Shown here piece by piece: positions 5,094 through 5,806 of a stretch of DNA of 5,806 bases (positions are counted from its first letter, which is position 1; each line of letters opens with the position of its first letter). Where the stretch lies: contig CAJXWI010000189.1 in NCBI GenBank assembly GCA_913062735.1, positions 1-5,806 of the forward strand, in the 5' to 3' direction. Position numbers and translations under genes: made by a program. The DNA is from an uncultured Arcobacter sp. (GTDB taxonomy: Bacteria > Campylobacterota > Campylobacteria > Campylobacterales > Arcobacteraceae). The notes below the pieces were generated by a model that made no database searches, was not told the DNA's origin, and saw nothing but the letters and a program-made list of their open reading frames with translations.

Positions 5094-5806
5094 ATGAACA
5101 TATTAGGAACAAAGTCTGCAAAAGTACTACTAGCTACTGTATTACTTGCAGGATTATGTACTAGCTCACAGGCTAAAGAGAAAGTATATAAATGGAAATT
5201 AGCAACAACATGGGGACCAACATTATCTCCATTTATTGATGCACCAAAAAAATTATCAGCACTTGTTGAAAAAATGTCAAATGGAAGACTCCTTATTAGA
5301 GTAGATGCTTCTAATAAACATAAAGCGGCATTTGGAATTTTAGATATGGTAAAAGGTGGTCAATATGATATGGGTCACTCTGTTTCATATTATTGGAAAG
5401 GTAAAGATATTAATACTCTTCCCTTATCTACTATGCCATTTGGTATGACTGCTTCTGAGTTCTTTGCATGGTACTCTTACGGTGGTGGAGAAGAACTAAC
5501 AAGAAAAGTATACAAAAAACATAAAGTATTATCTTTTCCTGGTGGAAATACTGGAAATCAAATGGGTGGATGGTTTAAAAAAGAGATTAATTCACTAGAA
5601 GATTTAAAAGGTCTTAAAATGAGAATTCCTGGTTTTGCTGGGGAAGTTATGGCAGAACTTGGAGCTACGGTTACAAATATTCCTTCAGGTGAGTTATATA
5701 CAGCACTTGAAAGAGGTACTATTGATGCACTTGAATGGGTTGGCCCTGGAATGGACATCAAAATGGGATTTCATAAAGTTGCTCCATACTATTACACAGG
5801 ATGGCA
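5094..5806 (+). CDS. TRAP-transporter periplasmic solute-binding protein, TakP-like, C-terminus cut by window edge
   Basis: The first 237 residues of a DctP-family (PF03480) receptor are present; the gene runs off the right edge, and the family is usually about 330-370 residues. Such receptors capture organic acids in the periplasm and hand them to a DctQ/DctM membrane pair driven by the sodium gradient. A signal peptide is clear (Lys7 and Lys10, hydrophobic core 11-22, cleavage likely after SQA at 27). The mature start, KWKLATTWGP, is the usual first strand. Later marks are GNTGNQMGGWF (151-161), LKGLKMRIPG (171-180, with Arg177, the family's carboxylate-binding arginine), GELYTALERGTIDALEWVGPG (199-219) and GFHKVAPYYYTGW (225-237). 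Gln156, Glu214 and Trp215 correspond by motif to residues of TakP of Rhodobacter that hold Na+ and 2-oxo acids, so a keto acid such as pyruvate is a reasonable guess, as is another monocarboxylate. The partner genes would be expected beyond the edge. Confidence 0.92.
   Translation, partial: MNILGTKSAKVLLATVLLAGLCTSSQAKEKVYKWKLATTWGPTLSPFIDAPKKLSALVEKMSNGRLLIRVDASNKHKAAFGILDMVKGGQYDMGHSVSYYWKGKDINTLPLSTMPFGMTASEFFAWYSYGGGEELTRKVYKKHKVLSFPGGNTGNQMGGWFKKEINSLEDLKGLKMRIPGFAGEVMAELGATVTNIPSGELYTALERGTIDALEWVGPGMDIKMGFHKVAPYYYTGW

Noticed and set aside
5144..5159. Possible lipobox (LAGLC) in the TRAP receptor signal sequence
   Set aside because: The residue before Cys22 is Leu, not Gly, Ala or Ser, and a normal SQA cleavage site follows, so a soluble periplasmic protein is more likely.
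5558..5761. 67-codon open frame on the minus strand
   Set aside because: It is antisense to the conserved part of the TRAP receptor, and its Ser/Pro-rich translation resembles no protein family.

Overview
The window is strongly AT-rich, with A/T-ending codons, short gaps between genes, purine-rich AAGGA-type ribosome sites and TATAAT-like -10 boxes without clear -35 boxes. Together with the protein types this suggests a Campylobacterota bacterium, most likely Arcobacter-like. That assignment is inference from style and gene content; no marker gene such as rRNA is present.

Layout: (1) 1-879, minus strand: a MidA/NDUFAF7-type (COG1565) SAM-dependent methyltransferase whose C-terminal end lies beyond the left edge. 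(2) 880-1089: a divergent intergenic region with candidate pyk promoters. (3) 1090-2535, plus strand: complete pyruvate kinase (pyk). (4) 2530-2556: an AT-rich hairpin overlapping the pyk stop codon, placed to terminate both pyk and the convergent unit that follows. (5) 4895 to 2570, minus strand: a two-gene unit, argD (acetylornithine aminotransferase, GTG start) and then a short TolC-family outer membrane protein whose start lies inside the end of argD (20-nt overlap). (6) 4896-5093: a second divergent regulatory region with an argD -10 box on one strand and, on the other, a PhoB-box-like pair of TGTCAT direct repeats 11 bp apart ahead of the next gene. (7) 5094 to the right edge, plus strand: the N-terminal 237 residues of a TRAP-transporter periplasmic solute-binding protein of the TakP/2-oxo acid type.

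How the genes relate: these are mostly separate housekeeping functions (glycolytic pyruvate formation, arginine biosynthesis, outer membrane export, organic acid uptake) and do not form one pathway. The only tight physical coupling is argD with the TolC-like gene. No mobile element, CRISPR array, tRNA or rRNA was seen, and I found no convincing new multi-gene system. The points most worth a second look are the PhoB-box-like repeat before the TRAP receptor, the Lys in place of Glu at the potassium-switch position of pyruvate kinase, and the argD/TolC overlap.
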